Part shown: positions 31,757-40,612 of the stretch, piece by piece
How the letters are laid out: every line of letters starts with the position of its first letter
How positions within the stretch are numbered: the first letter of the stretch is position 1
DNA from: JBFMCT01 sp046565765
GTDB lineage: Bacteria > Actinomycetota > Acidimicrobiia > Acidimicrobiales > AC-14
Direction of reading: 5' to 3'
Length of the DNA: 46,946 bases
Assembly: GCA_046565765.1 (NCBI GenBank)
Contig: JBKHXX010000024.1
Span: 1-46,946 of the forward strand
The notes under the pieces: model-generated
Seen by the model: only the letters and a program-made list of their open reading frames with translations
Database searches by the model: none
Told to the model about the DNA's origin: nothing
Program-made: the position numbers and the translations under genes

Positions 31757-32242
31757 TCACGCCCCTGCCGACCAACGCCCGACCGCCTCACCGATGGCCC
31801 GCAGGCGCGCAGGCCACGACGGGCCCACCGCCCGCAGCCGCACCACCCGCTCGTCGTCGGAGTCCCCCGGCTCCATGCGCACGGCCAGGAAGTCCGAGGG
31901 CAGGGCGGGGCTGACCACGTCGCCCCATTCGATGACCGTCACCGCGTCCTCGTCCAGCACCTCGGCGATCCCGAGGTCGATCAGCTCCTGGAGCCGGTCG
32001 AGCCGGTAGACGTCGAGATGGTTCATCGGCACCCGGCCGGCGTAGACGTGCATGAGCACGAAGGCCGGGCTGGTCACCGGCTCCTCCACGCCCAGGCCCT
32101 TGGCCAGGCCCTGGACGAACGCGGTCTTGCCCGTGCCCAGGCCTCCTTCCAGCAGGACCAGGTCGCCGGGGCGGGCGAAGGCGGCCAGCTCGGCGGCCAG
32201 CGCACGGGTGTCGTCCACCGACTTGGTGCGGACCTCGATCAC
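31757..32242 (-). CDS. tsaE: tRNA threonylcarbamoyladenosine biosynthesis ATPase TsaE
   Basis: TsaE is the small ATPase that drives turnover of the TsaB-TsaD complex. The 161-residue protein has a Walker A GGLGTGKT (33-40), SPAFVLMHVY after it and the later motifs HLDVYRL and VTVIEWGD. The GTG at 32240-32242 overlaps the stop of the upstream uracil-DNA glycosylase gene (GTGA). Confidence 0.96.
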   Translation of the reverse strand: MIEVRTKSVDDTRALAAELAAFARPGDLVLLEGGLGTGKTAFVQGLAKGLGVEEPVTSPAFVLMHVYAGRVPMNHLDVYRLDRLQELIDLGIAEVLDEDAVTVIEWGDVVSPALPSDFLAVRMEPGDSDDERVVRLRAVGPSWPARLRAIGEAVGRWSAGA

Positions 32243-32823
32243 GATGCGGACGGCGCCACCGCCGGAGCGTCCGCCCCCAGCAGCCGGGCGGCGCGGACGA
32301 GGTCGGCGCGCATCTGGGCCTGGGTCTCCCCACCGCCCCGGAGGACGGCGGCCGGATGGTACGTGGGCACGACCAGCCTTTTCCCGAGCGGGTAGACCCG
32401 GCCCCGGAGCTTGGTGATGCCCTCGGTGGTGGACAGCAGGAGCTTGGTGGCGAAGTTGCCCAGGGTGACGATGACCTTGGGGTCGACCAGCTCCAGTTGG
32501 GCGGCGAAGAACGGCCGGCACGCGGCGATCTCGCCGGGCAGGGGGTCCCGGTTGCCGGGAGGCCGGCACTTCACCGTGTTGGCGATGTAGCACCGGTCCC
32601 GGGTGAGGCCCATCTCCTCCAGCATGAGCCGGTCGAGGAACCGCCCCGACCGGCCGACGAACGGCTCCCCTTCGAGGTCCTCCTGCTCACCGGGCCCCTC
32701 GCCGACGAACATGAGGTCGGCGTGGGGATCGCCGACGCCGAACACCACCGTCGTCCGCCCGGAGTGCAGGGCGCAACGGGTGCAGGACAACGCCTCCCGC
32801 TCCACCTCGGCCAGCGTCGGCAT
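32239..32823 (-). CDS. Uracil-DNA glycosylase, family 4 (iron-sulfur type)
   Basis: The 194-residue protein removes uracil from DNA. It has the family 4/5 cluster cysteines C14, C17, C86 and C102 (CTRC, TVKCRPPGNRDP, AACRPFF), motif A GEGPGEQED (41-49) and the late motif HPAAVLR (156-162). Family 4 enzymes are typical of thermophiles and actinomycetes. It is the first gene of the t6A operon by a stop-start overlap with tsaE, although DNA repair and tRNA modification have no known direct link. ATG 32821-32823 is the start. Confidence 0.94.
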   Translation of the reverse strand: MPTLAEVEREALSCTRCALHSGRTTVVFGVGDPHADLMFVGEGPGEQEDLEGEPFVGRSGRFLDRLMLEEMGLTRDRCYIANTVKCRPPGNRDPLPGEIAACRPFFAAQLELVDPKVIVTLGNFATKLLLSTTEGITKLRGRVYPLGKRLVVPTYHPAAVLRGGGETQAQMRADLVRAARLLGADAPAVAPSAS

Positions 32824-32943
32824 CGGCCCCGATGGTAGCTCTGGCTCCGAAGTGCCCCACGCCCGCCGGTGCGAGCCCGGCCCGCCGCCCGACTCCGAGA
32901 ATCCCCCTGCCCTTATCGCGGGTGTGTGGCTAGCCTCTCGGCC

Positions 32944-34512
32944 ATGGGGGTTGTGGGGGTCCTGGCGGCGCGCTCGTTGACCGTCGAGCCGGGCGGTTCG
33001 GGGGCGGTCGAGCTGACCCTGCGCAACGACGGCGCCTCGGCCGCGAGGGTGCGGGTGCAGGTGGGCGGTCCGGCCGGCCCGTTCTCCTACGTGGTGCCCG
33101 ACGTCCTGTCCGTCGAGCCGGGTGGTGAGGCCGCCGTCCGGGTCGGCTTCCGCCTTCCCCGAGCCTCGATCCCGCCGGCCGGACCGCTGGCGTTCGAGGT
33201 CAAGCTGGTCGACCCGAGCGCTCCGGAGAGTCGCAAGGCCTCGGCGCTGGCCTCCGCCCCGACGGTGGCCGACGGCGTGCTCGACGTGGCGCCCTTCAGC
33301 ATCCTGTCCACCACCCTCGACCCCCCCGAGGCATCGGGCACGGGCCCGAGCCGCCACGAGGTCTGCGTCGGCAACCGCGGCAACGCCCCCATCCGGGTCG
33401 ATCTGGCCGTGCCCGCAGCCGACGGGCTCGACGTGACCGTCGACCCGCCGGTCCTCACCGCCTCCCCGGGTACGACCGCCCGCGCCGTCGTCGAGGTCAG
33501 GGCGGGCAAGCGGCCCTTCACCGGCCCCGACCGGGAGTTGCCGTTCACGGTGATCGCCACCCCCGAGGGCGCGGCCCCGGTGCAGCTTGCCGGCAAGGTC
33601 GTGCAGAAGGCGGCCTACGCCACCCGGACCCTCGTGCGCAGCGGTGTGGTGGCGGGCGTGGTGGTGTTGGCCCTGGTGGTGGCGGCCATCGCGTTCACCG
33701 GCGGGGGCGACCCCTCCACGTCGGCCACCGCCGGCACCGGCACCGTGCCGGCCACCGCGGGCGCGAACGCCGCCTGCCCGGCCGAGGGGCACGTCGACCG
33801 CTTCGGGGTGAACGGGCTGCGCCCCGAGGACATCCCGACGCTCCCCAACACCTATTCCTTCTTCCGGGTGAGGAGCGACGGCTGCACGCCGGTGCGCTTC
33901 AACCCGTGCGAGCCGATCTCCTACGTGCAGAACGTGGCCCTCGCCCCGCCGACCGGCCCCGACGACGTCCGGGAGGCGTTCGCCCGCCTGTCCCGGGCCA
34001 CGGGCATGACGTTCGTGGACGAGGGCACCACCGACGAGGTGGCCCGCCGCGGCCACTCCGTGGTCGAGCGCTACGGGGAGCGGTACGCGCCCATCCTCGT
34101 GAGCTGGACCCGGTTCGGCAACCAGGGCGACGACCCCGCCATCCAGGCGGTGGGGCGGGGCATCGGCAGCGTGGTGGACGACGTGATCGTGTCGGGCCAG
34201 CTCAGCCTCAACGTCGACGCGGTGACCGACCGCGACGCCCGCACGCCCGTGCAGGGCGGCTTCGGGCCGGCGCTCGGCTCGGGGGTGGGGGCCATCGGCC
34301 CCAAGGAGGTCACGTGGGGACGGATCATCCTCCACGAGCTGGCCCACGTGGTGGGACTGGGCCACACCCGGGACAAGGGGGCGATCATGTACCCCGAGAC
34401 GGCAGAGCAGACCTCCCGGCCGGCCGAGTTCAAGCAGCCCGACCTGGAGGGCCTGCGCTTCCTCGGCCGCGAGGCGGGCTGCCTGACCACGCCCGCCTGG
34501 CGCACCCCCTAA
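32944..34512 (+). CDS. Membrane metzincin-type metalloprotease with N-terminal Ig-like domains
   Basis: The 522-residue protein ends in a zinc metalloprotease with HELAHVVGLGH (His464, Glu465, His468, His474) and a Met-turn IMYP around Met482, the metzincin (matrixin-like) active site. Its N-terminal 225 residues are two Ig-like beta domains (LTVEPGGSGAVELTLRNDG and CVGNRGNAPIRVDLAV are typical strands) and there is one membrane helix at about 233-252. No signal peptide precedes the Ig-like part, and basic residues (ATRTLVRSG) lie before the helix, so the Ig-like domains should face the cytoplasm and the protease the outside. That is an odd topology. Substrate unknown; shedding of surface proteins is a possibility. 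Confidence 0.85.
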   Translation: MGVVGVLAARSLTVEPGGSGAVELTLRNDGASAARVRVQVGGPAGPFSYVVPDVLSVEPGGEAAVRVGFRLPRASIPPAGPLAFEVKLVDPSAPESRKASALASAPTVADGVLDVAPFSILSTTLDPPEASGTGPSRHEVCVGNRGNAPIRVDLAVPAADGLDVTVDPPVLTASPGTTARAVVEVRAGKRPFTGPDRELPFTVIATPEGAAPVQLAGKVVQKAAYATRTLVRSGVVAGVVVLALVVAAIAFTGGGDPSTSATAGTGTVPATAGANAACPAEGHVDRFGVNGLRPEDIPTLPNTYSFFRVRSDGCTPVRFNPCEPISYVQNVALAPPTGPDDVREAFARLSRATGMTFVDEGTTDEVARRGHSVVERYGERYAPILVSWTRFGNQGDDPAIQAVGRGIGSVVDDVIVSGQLSLNVDAVTDRDARTPVQGGFGPALGSGVGAIGPKEVTWGRIILHELAHVVGLGHTRDKGAIMYPETAEQTSRPAEFKQPDLEGLRFLGREAGCLTTPAWRTP

Positions 34513-34724
34513 GTCTCCCGCTTCTCCAGGGAGTCTCCGATGAGCCACAGGGTCGGGGGCCAAAGGCCCACGAACAGCGCCCTGCGCTCGGCGTTCCCGC
34601 GCTCGTCCTGGTCGACCGTCTTGGCCCGGATCCAGAGCCCGATGCACAGCCCCACGCCTCCCATGGACATCAGGTGGAAGTGCCAGCCGCGCAGCCCGAG
34701 GGTATGGAGGAAGCCGGTGACCAT
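34509..34724 (-). CDS. Small membrane protein of unknown function
   Basis: The 71-residue protein has two hydrophobic stretches, HLMSMGGVGLCIGLWI and RALFVGLWPPTLWLIG, joined by a charged loop (RAKTVDQDERGNAERR). This pattern is that of a small two-pass membrane protein, not of a shadow frame. Its TAG overlaps the TAA of the convergent metalloprotease gene. No family is recognised, and ATG 34722-34724 or the internal MSMGG could be the start. Confidence 0.6.
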   Translation of the reverse strand: MVTGFLHTLGLRGWHFHLMSMGGVGLCIGLWIRAKTVDQDERGNAERRALFVGLWPPTLWLIGDSLEKRET

Positions 34725-34759
34725 GGTCGGCGCGTACCCAGCCCTCTCCTCCTAGAACC

Positions 34760-35449
34760 GTGGCCGGGCGCTTCGTCACCACCGCGCTGTGGCCGGCCGG
34801 GGTGGGCCTCACCGCCTGGCACTACCTGTGGCGCACCACGCCGCTGCACCGCCGGGAAGCGGTTGGCACGGCCGCCCAGGACTGCCCCCCGCCGCTGCCG
34901 CCCGACGTCTCCTCGCACGGGTTCCAGCAGGTGGACGACGGCGTCGGTCCGCTGTTCCACCGCCGCTACACGGCCCGTATCCGCGACGCGCCGGTGAGGG
35001 CCGAGGCCCTCATGGAGCGGGTCGCGTCCGACCCCAACGCCGTCGCCCCCACCGAGTTCGCCCGCTTCACCAAGCGGAACGGGGTCGAGGGCCACCTCGC
35101 CGTGGGCGACGAGTTCATCGTCCGCATGCCGGGCCCCTGGAACGGGCCCGTGAGGGTGGTGGCGGTCACGCCCACTTCGTTCCGGCTGGCGACGCTCGAG
35201 GGCCACCTGGAGGCGGGCCAGATCGAGTTCCGGGCGGCCGACGCGACGGGCGACGTGGTGTTCACCATCGAGTCCTGGGCGCGGAGCGGCGACCGGCTGT
35301 CGAACGTCCTCTACAAGACGGTGCCGCTGGCCAAGGAGGTCCAGCTCCACATGTGGTCGTCGTTCCTCGAGAACGTGGCCAAGCTGGCGGGCGGCCGCCT
35401 CCGGGGCGGGCTCGACATCGACACCCGGCGGGTCGACTACCCCACGTAG
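34760..35449 (+). CDS. DUF1990 family protein
   Basis: The 229-residue protein matches the DUF1990 style: RRYTARIRDAPVRAEALMER, then FARFTKRNG, VGDEFIVRMPGPWNGPVRVV and the late FTIESWARSGDRLSNVLYKT. DUF1990 proteins have no firmly known activity. The start GTG 34760-34762 is preceded by a short gap to the divergent small membrane protein gene. The last 13 bases overlap the convergent alr gene. Confidence 0.82.
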   Translation: MAGRFVTTALWPAGVGLTAWHYLWRTTPLHRREAVGTAAQDCPPPLPPDVSSHGFQQVDDGVGPLFHRRYTARIRDAPVRAEALMERVASDPNAVAPTEFARFTKRNGVEGHLAVGDEFIVRMPGPWNGPVRVVAVTPTSFRLATLEGHLEAGQIEFRAADATGDVVFTIESWARSGDRLSNVLYKTVPLAKEVQLHMWSSFLENVAKLAGGRLRGGLDIDTRRVDYPT

Positions 35450-36558
35450 TGCCGGGGCACGCGGGGCCCGATCCCGGCCAGGACCTCGTAGGCGATCGTC
35501 CCCACCCGCTCCGCCCACTCCCACGCGTCGATCCGCTCGCTTTCCTGAGCGCCCACCAGCACCGCCTCGTCGCCAGCGGCCACCGAGCCGTCGTCGCCGC
35601 AGTCGACGAGGATCTGGTCCATGGTCACGCTTCCGGCGATGGGCCGCCGCCGCCCTCCGATCAGCACCTCGCCACCGGTGACGCCCAGCCGCCACGGCAC
35701 CCCGTCGGCGTACCCGACGGGCACGGTGGCCACGTGGGAGCGGCGCTCCAACCGGTAGCGCAGCCCGTAGGAGAGGGCCTCGCCGGCATCGACCTCCTTC
35801 ACCAACGACACGCGCGCCTTGAGGGAGAGGGCGGGCCGGAGGGGAGCGGCGCCGACCAGCGCCGGGCTGGGTGCCACCCCGTACACGGCGATGCCGCAGC
35901 GGACCATGTCCCCGTGGCAGGAGGGGAAGGCCAGAGCACCCGCGCTGTTGCAAGCGTGCACCATCGGCGGGCGGATGCCGGCCGTGCCCAGCTCGTCCAG
36001 CGCCGCCCGCAGCCGTTCGAACTGGCCGGTCGTGAACCCTTCTTGGGGCGCGTCGGCCACCGCGAAGTGGGTCCACATCCCCTCCAGCCGCAGCTGGGGG
36101 CTCTCCTCCACCGCCATCGCCAGCTTCACGGCGTCGGCGGGGGTTACGCCCACCCGGTGCATTCCCGTGTCGACCTTCACGTGGACGGGGACGGGCTCGG
36201 GGGGGGCCGCCGCCACCGCCGCCCCGGTCAGGGCGGCCAACCCCTCGGCGGTGTAGAGCGTCGGGGTCAGTCCGAGGTCGACGACGTCGGCCATGGCCGC
36301 CGGCGGAGGTTCCGAGAGGAGCAGGACGGGGGCGGTCAGGCCCGCTTCCCGCAGCAACGCCCCTTCCTCCACCAGCGCCACCGCCAGCCACGTCGCCCCG
36401 CCCGCCATCGCCGCCCGGGAGACCTCGATCGACCCGTGCCCGTACCCGTACGCCTTGACCACCGCGCAGACGGCGGCGGGCGCCACCCGCTCGGCGAGCA
36501 CGGCCACGTTGTGGCGCACCGCGCCGAGGTCGATCTCGGCCCACACCGGCCGGGTCAT
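35437..36558 (-). CDS. alr: Alanine racemase
   Basis: Alr makes D-alanine for peptidoglycan with pyridoxal phosphate. The 373-residue protein has the cofactor lysine K35 in AVVKAYGYGHG (32-42), the catalytic tyrosine Y264 in EALSYGLRYRL, the conserved GMWTHFAVAD and the closing VTMDQILVDCG. The ATG at 36556-36558 overlaps the nnr stop (ATGA), consistent with co-translation. The length is normal. Confidence 0.97.
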   Translation of the reverse strand: MTRPVWAEIDLGAVRHNVAVLAERVAPAAVCAVVKAYGYGHGSIEVSRAAMAGGATWLAVALVEEGALLREAGLTAPVLLLSEPPPAAMADVVDLGLTPTLYTAEGLAALTGAAVAAAPPEPVPVHVKVDTGMHRVGVTPADAVKLAMAVEESPQLRLEGMWTHFAVADAPQEGFTTGQFERLRAALDELGTAGIRPPMVHACNSAGALAFPSCHGDMVRCGIAVYGVAPSPALVGAAPLRPALSLKARVSLVKEVDAGEALSYGLRYRLERRSHVATVPVGYADGVPWRLGVTGGEVLIGGRRRPIAGSVTMDQILVDCGDDGSVAAGDEAVLVGAQESERIDAWEWAERVGTIAYEVLAGIGPRVPRHYVG

Positions 36559-37916
36559 CCTGCGCCGGCCTCGTCGAGGACGGCGGGCAGGGCGTCCAGG
36601 AGGTCGCCCGCCACCAGCCCGCGCCGCCAGCCCCGGTTGCCGGCCGCACCGTGGACGTAGGCCGCCAGCCCCGCTGCCCGCAAGGGCGGAAGACCCTGGG
36701 CCAGCAACGCCCCGAGCACGCCGGCCAGCACGTCGCCCGTGCCCGCCGAGGCCAGGCGGGCGTCGGCCTGGTTGGCGAGCAGCGACGAGCCGTCGGGATC
36801 GGCCACCACCGTCGTCGACCCCTTGAGCAGCACCGTCGCCCCCGTGCGTCCGGCCAGGTCCCGGGCCGCGGCCAACCGATCGGCACCGGGCGGGTGGCCG
36901 GTCAAGCGCTTGAACTCGCCGTCGTGGGGGGTCAGAACGGTGGGCGCCGAGCGCTGCCGCAGCACGTCGGCCGCCTCCTCGGCCGTGCCCAGGGCGAACA
37001 GGCCGTCGGCGTCCAGCACCATCGGCACCGCCACCTTCGGGAGCAGGCTGCGGACGGCCTCGGCGGTGCTGTCTGTGCGGCTGAGGCCTGGTCCCACGAT
37101 CACCGCCTTGGCCCGAGCCGAGTCCTCGGCCACGTCGGCGTCCCAGCCCGTGGCCGGCACCGACCGGCCCACCACCTCGAGGAACGGCGGCAGGGGCGCG
37201 ACGCCGGGGATGGCCAGCCGCACCGTCCCCGCCCCCGCTCGCATCGTCGCCCGGGCGCACAGGTGAGCGGCCCCGGCCATGCCCGGCGAACCGGCCACCA
37301 CGTAGACCGCCGACCTCCACTTGTGCGAGTCCCGGACGGGCGGCGGGAGCCAGGCTCCCAGGTCGCCCTCGTCCACCAGCGCGGCTCGGGCCGACGACAC
37401 GTCGAGACCGATGTCCGCCACCTCGACCTGCCCCGACCGCTCCGGACCTTCACCCAGGAGCAGCCCCGGCTTGAGGGCCGCGAACGTCACCGTGTGGTCC
37501 GCCCGCACCGCCCCGGCGCCGGCCTCCCCGGTGAGCCCGTCCACACCCGAGGGGATGTCGACGGCCAGCACCGGTGCGCCGCCTGGCTCCGGCGCCCGGT
37601 ACTCGCCCCGGAAGCCGGTCCCGTAGGCGGCGTCGATCACCAGGTCGCACGGACCGACGGCCGGGGCGCCCGCCGCGGCGTCGACCACCTGCACCCCCAC
37701 GCCCCGGCGGACCAGGCGGGCGGCCGCGGCCCGGCCGTCGGCCCCGTTGTTGCCCTTCCCGGCCACCACCACGACGCGCCGGCCGTAGCCGCCGCCCAGC
37801 ATGCGCAGGGCGGCGCGGGCCACCGCCGCCCCGGCCCGCTCGACCAGCACCTCCACCGGCTCGGGCGCGGCCTCGTCGATGGCCTTCATCTCCTCAGGGG
37901 TCACGATCGGTCGCAC
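36555..37916 (-). CDS. nnr: Bifunctional NAD(P)H-hydrate epimerase / ADP-dependent dehydratase
   Basis: This 453-residue repair enzyme returns damaged NAD(P)H-hydrate to NAD(P)H. The N-terminal epimerase half shows VVVVAGKGNNGADGRAAA (about 47-64) and VDIPSGVDGLTGEAG. The C-terminal kinase-like dehydratase half shows VIVGPGLSRTDSTAE, TPHDGEFKRLTG and the catalytic ASAGTGDVLAGVLGALLAQG. The epimerase loop has a Lys where GPGNNGGDG is usual, a mild variation. The GTG start is at 37914-37916, 19 bases after acpS. Confidence 0.96.
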   Translation of the reverse strand: MRPIVTPEEMKAIDEAAPEPVEVLVERAGAAVARAALRMLGGGYGRRVVVVAGKGNNGADGRAAAARLVRRGVGVQVVDAAAGAPAVGPCDLVIDAAYGTGFRGEYRAPEPGGAPVLAVDIPSGVDGLTGEAGAGAVRADHTVTFAALKPGLLLGEGPERSGQVEVADIGLDVSSARAALVDEGDLGAWLPPPVRDSHKWRSAVYVVAGSPGMAGAAHLCARATMRAGAGTVRLAIPGVAPLPPFLEVVGRSVPATGWDADVAEDSARAKAVIVGPGLSRTDSTAEAVRSLLPKVAVPMVLDADGLFALGTAEEAADVLRQRSAPTVLTPHDGEFKRLTGHPPGADRLAAARDLAGRTGATVLLKGSTTVVADPDGSSLLANQADARLASAGTGDVLAGVLGALLAQGLPPLRAAGLAAYVHGAAGNRGWRRGLVAGDLLDALPAVLDEAGAG

Positions 37917-37935
37917 GGCGGCAGGGGCTTCTCGC

Positions 37936-38301
37936 CTAGAGGGCCACGGCCACGGCCTGGGCCACCGTGTCGGTGTGGGTGAGCGAGAGCTTCCAGGCCG
38001 CCACGCCCAGCCCCCGCGCTTTGGCCTCGGCCCGGCCCCGCAGCACGAGCGAGGGGGCGCCCGACGGAGCGGACACCACCTCCACGTCGTGGAAGGGGAA
38101 CGCCCCGATGCCCACGCCCAACGCCTTCATCACCGCCTCCTTGGCCGCGAACCGGGCAGCCAGCCGGGGGGCCGGGTCGTGCCAGCGCGCGCCGTAGGCC
38201 AGTTCCCCGTCGGTGAACAGCCGGGCCGCCGCCGCCGGCCGTCGCTGCAACAGCGCCCGGAAGCGGTCGACGTCGACCGCGTCGATCCCGATGCCCAGCA
38301 C
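37936..38301 (-). CDS. acpS: Holo-[acyl-carrier-protein] synthase
   Basis: AcpS loads the phosphopantetheine arm on acyl carrier protein for fatty acid synthesis. The 121-residue protein has GIGIDAVDVDRF with Asp7 and RFAAKEAVMKALG with Lys54 and Glu55, the magnesium and catalytic residues. The end SLTHTDTVAQAVAVAL is typical. GTG 38299-38301 is the start; it follows glmM closely. Confidence 0.96.
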   Translation of the reverse strand: MLGIGIDAVDVDRFRALLQRRPAAAARLFTDGELAYGARWHDPAPRLAARFAAKEAVMKALGVGIGAFPFHDVEVVSAPSGAPSLVLRGRAEAKARGLGVAAWKLSLTHTDTVAQAVAVAL

Positions 38302-38311
38302 GAGGGGAAGG

Positions 38312-39667
38312 CTAGACCCGGGGTTCGGACCCGGCCGCCGGCCCCAGCGCCCGCACCGCCGCGGCGGCCAGGCGTTCGGCCGCAGCCTGCGCCTCGGCCA
38401 CGGTGGCCGACTCCACCATCACCCGGATCAGCGGCTCGGTGCCGCTGGGGCGGATCAGCACCCGGCCCGTGCCGGCCAGCGCCTCCTCCACCGCCCGCAC
38501 CTCGGCCCACAGCTCGCCCGCCCCGTCCAGCTCCCGGCTCGCCACCCGTACGTTGCGCAGCACCTGAGGCCGGCGGGTCATGACCGCAGCCAGCTCGGCC
38601 AGGGACCGGCTGGTGCGGGCCATGACGTCGAGCACCTGGAGCCCCGTGAGCATGCCGTCACCGGTGGTGGCCAGGTCCCGGAAGATGACGTGACCCGACT
38701 GCTCGCCGCCCAGGGCCCAGCCGCCCTTCTCCAGCGCCTCCAGCACGTACCGGTCGCCGACCGCGGTGTCGACCACGTGCACGCCGTGCTCGGCCATGGC
38801 CTGGCGGAAGCCCAGGTTGGCCATCACCGTCACCACCACCGTGTCGCCCGGCAGCTTCCCCCGGCTGCGCCGGTCGACGGCGCACAGGGCGATGATCTCG
38901 TCCCCGTCCACGAGGAGGCCGGCGGCGTCGACGGCCAGCACCCGGTCGCCGTCGCCGTCGAAGGCCAGTCCCGCGTCCGCCCCGGCCGCCGCCACCGCCC
39001 GCTGGAGCCCCTCGGGGTGGGTGGACCCGCACCCGTCGTTGATGTTGCACCCGTCGGGCTCGGCGGCGAGGACGTCGACCTCCGCCCCGAGCGACTCGAA
39101 CAGCTCCCCAGCCAGTCCCGACGTGGCGCCGTTGGCGCAGTCGAGCACCAGCCGCAGCCCGTCGAGCCGCCGTCCCTCCAGGCTCGACGCCAGGAACCCG
39201 AGGTAGGCGCCCCGCCCGTCCCGCTCGGTGATCCGGCCCACGCCCGTCCCCGTGGGCGCCGACGCCGTGCACCCGCCCGCCCCCCGGTCCAGCTCGGCCT
39301 CGAGCAAAGCCTCGGTGGCGTCAGGGAGCTTCAGGCCGCCGGCGGTGAAGAACTTCACCCCGTTGTCCGCGAACGGGTTGTGCGACGCAGAGATCATCGC
39401 CGCCGGCAGCCGCTCAGCCCGTGAGTGCCAGGCCACGCCCGGGGTGGGCAACACGCCCAGGTCGACCACGTGGGCGCCCTCGGCCGCCAGCCCGGCCGCC
39501 ACCGCGGCGGTGACCATCTCCCCGGACCAGCGGGTGTCACGGCCGACGAGGAACGGCCCCGGCCCCAGCACCCGGGCCGCGGCCCGGCCCAGCGAGAGCA
39601 ACACCTCGGGGGTCAGCTCGGCGTTGGCGATGCCCCGCACGCCGTCGGTCCCGAAGCGCAACGTCAC
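38312..39667 (-). CDS. glmM: Phosphoglucosamine mutase
   Basis: GlmM converts glucosamine-6-phosphate to glucosamine-1-phosphate on the way to UDP-GlcNAc. The 451-residue protein has RFGTDGVRGIAN at the start, the phosphoserine loop ISASHNPFADNG with Ser95, the magnesium loop AFDGDGDRVLAVD and the phosphate-binding RPSGTEPLIRVMVE at the end. It starts at GTG 39665-39667, 28 bases after rpsI. No glmS follows it here, unlike in many actinomycetes. Confidence 0.97.
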   Translation of the reverse strand: MTLRFGTDGVRGIANAELTPEVLLSLGRAAARVLGPGPFLVGRDTRWSGEMVTAAVAAGLAAEGAHVVDLGVLPTPGVAWHSRAERLPAAMISASHNPFADNGVKFFTAGGLKLPDATEALLEAELDRGAGGCTASAPTGTGVGRITERDGRGAYLGFLASSLEGRRLDGLRLVLDCANGATSGLAGELFESLGAEVDVLAAEPDGCNINDGCGSTHPEGLQRAVAAAGADAGLAFDGDGDRVLAVDAAGLLVDGDEIIALCAVDRRSRGKLPGDTVVVTVMANLGFRQAMAEHGVHVVDTAVGDRYVLEALEKGGWALGGEQSGHVIFRDLATTGDGMLTGLQVLDVMARTSRSLAELAAVMTRRPQVLRNVRVASRELDGAGELWAEVRAVEEALAGTGRVLIRPSGTEPLIRVMVESATVAEAQAAAERLAAAAVRALGPAAGSEPRV

Positions 39668-39695
39668 GGCGCCGCCAGGAGGGTGGGGACGGGTC

Positions 39696-40088
39696 CTACC
39701 GCTTCGAGTACTGCGGCGCCTTGCGGGCCTTCTTCAGCCCGTACTTCTTGCTCTCCTTCTCCCGGGCGTCCCGGGTGAGGAAGCCGTTCTTCTTGAGCTG
39801 GGAGCGGAGCTCGGCGTCCAGCTCCACCAGCCCCCGGGCGATGCCCAGGCGCAGGGCGCCGGCCTGGCCGGACACGCCCCCGCCGTCGATGGTGGCGTCC
39901 ACGTCGTAGACCTCCGCCGTCGACGTGAGCCGCAGCGGCTCGGTGACGATCATGCGGTGGGTCTCGGTGGGGAAGTACTCGGCGATCGGCCGCTTGTTGA
40001 CGGTGATGGCGCCGCCTCCGGCACGGATCCGCACCCGGGCCACCGCCTCCTTGCGACGTCCGGTGGCCTGCACGAGCGGCTTGGGCAT
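39696..40088 (-). CDS. rpsI: 30S ribosomal protein S9
   Basis: The 130-residue protein has QATGRRKEAVARVRIRAGGG near the start, GQAGALRLGIARGLVELD in the middle and the universal APQYSKR end that reaches the P-site tRNA. It follows rplM with a 17-base gap, the usual order. Confidence 0.98.
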   Translation of the reverse strand: MPKPLVQATGRRKEAVARVRIRAGGGAITVNKRPIAEYFPTETHRMIVTEPLRLTSTAEVYDVDATIDGGGVSGQAGALRLGIARGLVELDAELRSQLKKNGFLTRDAREKESKKYGLKKARKAPQYSKR

Positions 40089-40105
40089 GACTCCTCTTCC
40101 TCCTG

Positions 40106-40555
40106 CTACGACCGGGCCCGGGCGTGCGCCAGCTCGAGGGGCTGGGGCATCTGGGCGGCGTGGGGGTGCTCAGGACCGGCGTAGACCTTGAGCTTCTTGA
40201 GCTGCTTCCGACCGAGGGGGCCGCGCGGGAGCATCCCCTTGACCGCCCGCCGGATGGCGTCCTCCGGATCGTTGGCCAGGACGTCGACGTAGCTGCGGCG
40301 CTTCAGCCCACCCGGGTAGCCGGAGTGGCGGATCGCCTCCTTCTTCTCCGCCTTGCCCGAGGTGAGCACCACCCTGGCCGCGTTGACGACGATCACGTGG
40401 TCGCCCGTGTCCATGTGGGGGGCGAACATCGGCTTGTGCTTCCCCCGCAGCACCCGGGCGACCTCGGTGGACAGGCGCCCGAGGACCAGCCCGTCGGCGT
40501 CGACGACGTGCCAGGCGCGGGTGATGTCGGCAGGTTTTGGCGAGTAGGTACGCAC
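40106..40555 (-). CDS. rplM: 50S ribosomal protein L13
   Basis: The 149-residue protein reads VRTYSPKPADITRAWHVVDA then GRLSTEVARVLRGKHKPMFA and AVKGMLPRGPLGRKQLKKLK, the L13 signature. The GTG at 40553-40555 has GAGGGAG 5 bases upstream on the reverse strand (plus-strand 40561-40567). Long open frames further upstream are antisense to the ammonia-lyase gene and are not coding. Confidence 0.97.
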   Translation of the reverse strand: MRTYSPKPADITRAWHVVDADGLVLGRLSTEVARVLRGKHKPMFAPHMDTGDHVIVVNAARVVLTSGKAEKKEAIRHSGYPGGLKRRSYVDVLANDPEDAIRRAVKGMLPRGPLGRKQLKKLKVYAGPEHPHAAQMPQPLELAHARARS

Positions 40556-40612
40556 GCAGGCTCCCTCTATGTCGGCGGCGCGCCAACCGATCGAGTCTAC
40601 CGTGCGCAACAC

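Noticed and set aside
32824..34812. Upstream extension of the uracil-DNA glycosylase frame on the minus strand
   Set aside because: This part is antisense to the metalloprotease gene and is His/Arg/Gly-rich shadow sequence; the real protein starts at 32823.
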